Below, one piece after another: positions 63,735 through 64,000 of a stretch of DNA of 64,000 nt. The DNA is from Dallia pectoralis (Eukaryota; Chordata; Actinopteri; Esociformes; Umbridae). The notes under the pieces were generated by a model that worked only from the letters and a program-made list of their open reading frames with translations, was not told the origin of the DNA and searched no databases. The stretch is taken from NCBI GenBank assembly GCA_029465975.1, contig CM055741.1, forward strand, positions 2,677,728 to 2,741,727, given 5' to 3'. Every line of letters starts with the position of its first letter. Positions within the stretch are counted from its first letter, which is position 1. The position numbers were made by a program, and so were the translations under genes.

Positions 63735-64000
63735 CTCGAGACCACCTAAAGCGAGACCGAGACGAGACCGAGACCGAAGGGGGCCGAGACCGAGACGAGA
63801 CCAAGACCGAAGGGGGCCGAGACCGAGACGAGACCGAGACCGAAGGTGGCCGAGACCGAGACGAGACCGAGACCGAAGGTGGCCGAGACCGAGACGAGAC
63901 CGAGACCGAAGGTGGCCGAGACCGAGACGAGACCGAGACCGAAGGTGGCCGAGACCGAGACGAGACCGATACCAAAGGGGGCCGAGACCGAGACCAGTCA
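63735..64000. repeat. 33-bp satellite running off the right edge
   Basis: About eight copies of GAGACCGAGACGAGACCGAG plus ACCGAAGGTGGCC; the array reaches the window end. On the minus strand it stays open as an 11-residue repeat (Ser/Arg/Val), but there is no sign of a gene. Confidence 0.9.

Overview
The window looks like nuclear DNA of a ray-finned (teleost) fish. It has spliced vertebrate genes with GT-AG introns, fish-type GIMAP (AIG1) GTPases, an L1/Tx1-like LINE, CR1/Rex-like LINE pieces, Ty3/gypsy pieces, hAT and Tc1-like DNA transposons, and very many (CA)n runs and minisatellites. Several dispersed repeats resemble those common in pike and salmonid genomes, but the species cannot be fixed from sequence alone.

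Layout. (1) 1-3355, minus strand: the first three coding exons of an AKAP8/AKAP8L-family gene, with CCAAT-rich upstream DNA. (2) 5051-9858: a dead L1/Tx1-like LINE (minus) flanked by a 12-bp target-site duplication. (3) 9978-28323: four GIMAP-type GTP-binding genes or remnants, all minus. The first carries a Gly/Ala-rich tail of over 500 residues encoded by a minisatellite. The second is a pseudogene with a differently expanded Val/Gly tail. The third lacks its tail. The fourth looks intact and has a short hydrophobic tail. The upstream regions of GIMAP 1 and GIMAP 4 are duplicates of each other, and two nested DNA transposons and a 20-bp satellite interrupt only the first copy. (4) 30150-38029, minus: a complete nine-exon mvb12a (ESCRT-I subunit, about 287 aa). 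Most of its introns are packed with minisatellites anchored on splice sites. (5) 38100-45800: satellite-rich DNA without a gene I can support. (6) 45813-61886, plus: a complete seven-exon PBX-family TALE homeobox gene (343 aa, short b-like C-terminus, probably pbx4), with its 3' UTR to about 63012. Its second intron holds a nested pair of hAT-type transposons with perfect 8-bp duplications. (7) 63013-64000: intergenic DNA with a long hairpin and a 33-bp satellite.

The genes do not form a functional operon-like unit. Human AKAP8/AKAP8L, MVB12A and PBX4 all lie on 19p13, so this reads as conserved synteny into which a GIMAP cluster has been placed.

The most unusual feature is in mvb12a. The 3' ends of exons 3, 4 and 5, each with its 5' splice site, are tandemly reiterated 15 to 17 times inside the following introns. 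The exon 5 acceptor is triplicated, and other introns carry satellites starting at the donor or filling the pyrimidine tract. A parallel process has expanded the C-terminal coding region of two GIMAP paralogs with different repeat units.
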